A DNA stretch of 6,333 nucleotides from Deltaproteobacteria bacterium (GTDB lineage Bacteria; Desulfobacterota; DSM-4660; Desulfatiglandales; B25-G16): assembly GCA_019308645.1 (NCBI GenBank), contig JAFDHR010000188.1:1-6333 (forward strand), in the 5' to 3' direction. Each line of letters starts with the position of its first letter. Position 1 is the first letter of the stretch. Under the pieces are notes generated by a model, which worked only from the letters and a program-made list of their open reading frames with translations, had not been told where the DNA came from and did no database searches. Shown here one piece after another: positions 6,332 to 6,333 of this stretch. A program made the translations under genes and the position numbers.

Positions 6332-6333
6332 TA

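Noticed and set aside
1..6333. CRISPR array, tRNA/rRNA gene, insertion sequence or phage/defence cassette
   Set aside because: No spaced direct repeats of CRISPR length, RNA gene signatures, transposase-like frames or terminal inverted repeats were seen. All substantial genes are pathway enzymes.

Overview
The window is part of a Wood-Ljungdahl (reductive acetyl-CoA) pathway locus of the bacterial type, most likely from a strict anaerobe. Every gene I can support belongs to the acetyl-CoA synthase / corrinoid iron-sulfur protein (CFeSP) branch of the pathway. The bacterial AcsB-AcsC-AcsE set, moderate base composition (roughly 45% GC by eye) and the AcsB sequence style fit an acetogen, a sulfate reducer or another autotrophic anaerobe (for example Desulfobacterota, Nitrospirota or Planctomycetota). 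I cannot place the organism more closely from sequence alone.

Layout: a 5'-truncated acsB (acetyl-CoA synthase; about the first 90 residues lie off the left edge) runs to 1978 on the plus strand. A 189-bp gap follows, holding a degenerate 8-nt tandem repeat. Next come acsC (CFeSP large subunit, 2168-3514) and, 21 bp later, acsE (methyl-H4folate:CFeSP methyltransferase, 3536-4417). A 223-bp convergent intergenic region (4418-4640) contains two hairpins, the second a good intrinsic terminator, plus another copy of the octamer-type repeat and an AT-rich inverted repeat. From the right edge down to 4641, on the minus strand, lies the gene for the reductive activator of the CFeSP (AcsV/RACo type: 2Fe-2S N-terminus plus ASKHA ATPase). 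Its N-terminus is off the right edge, and it is broken into two overlapping reading frames by a lesion near 5245-5257.

How the genes work together: AcsE moves the methyl group from methyl-tetrahydrofolate to the Co(I) corrinoid on CFeSP (AcsC plus AcsD). CFeSP passes the methyl group to the nickel A-cluster of AcsB, which joins it with CO from CO dehydrogenase and CoA to make acetyl-CoA. When the corrinoid is accidentally oxidised to Co(II), AcsV restores Co(I) using ATP and a low-potential electron. The CODH subunit (AcsA) and the CFeSP small subunit (AcsD) are not in the window.

This is a known pathway rather than a new system. The points worth a second look are the frame break in the activator gene, the octamer repeats in both gaps, the absence of acsD between acsC and acsE, an extra cysteine beside the A-cluster ligand motif, and a C-terminal insertion in AcsE.
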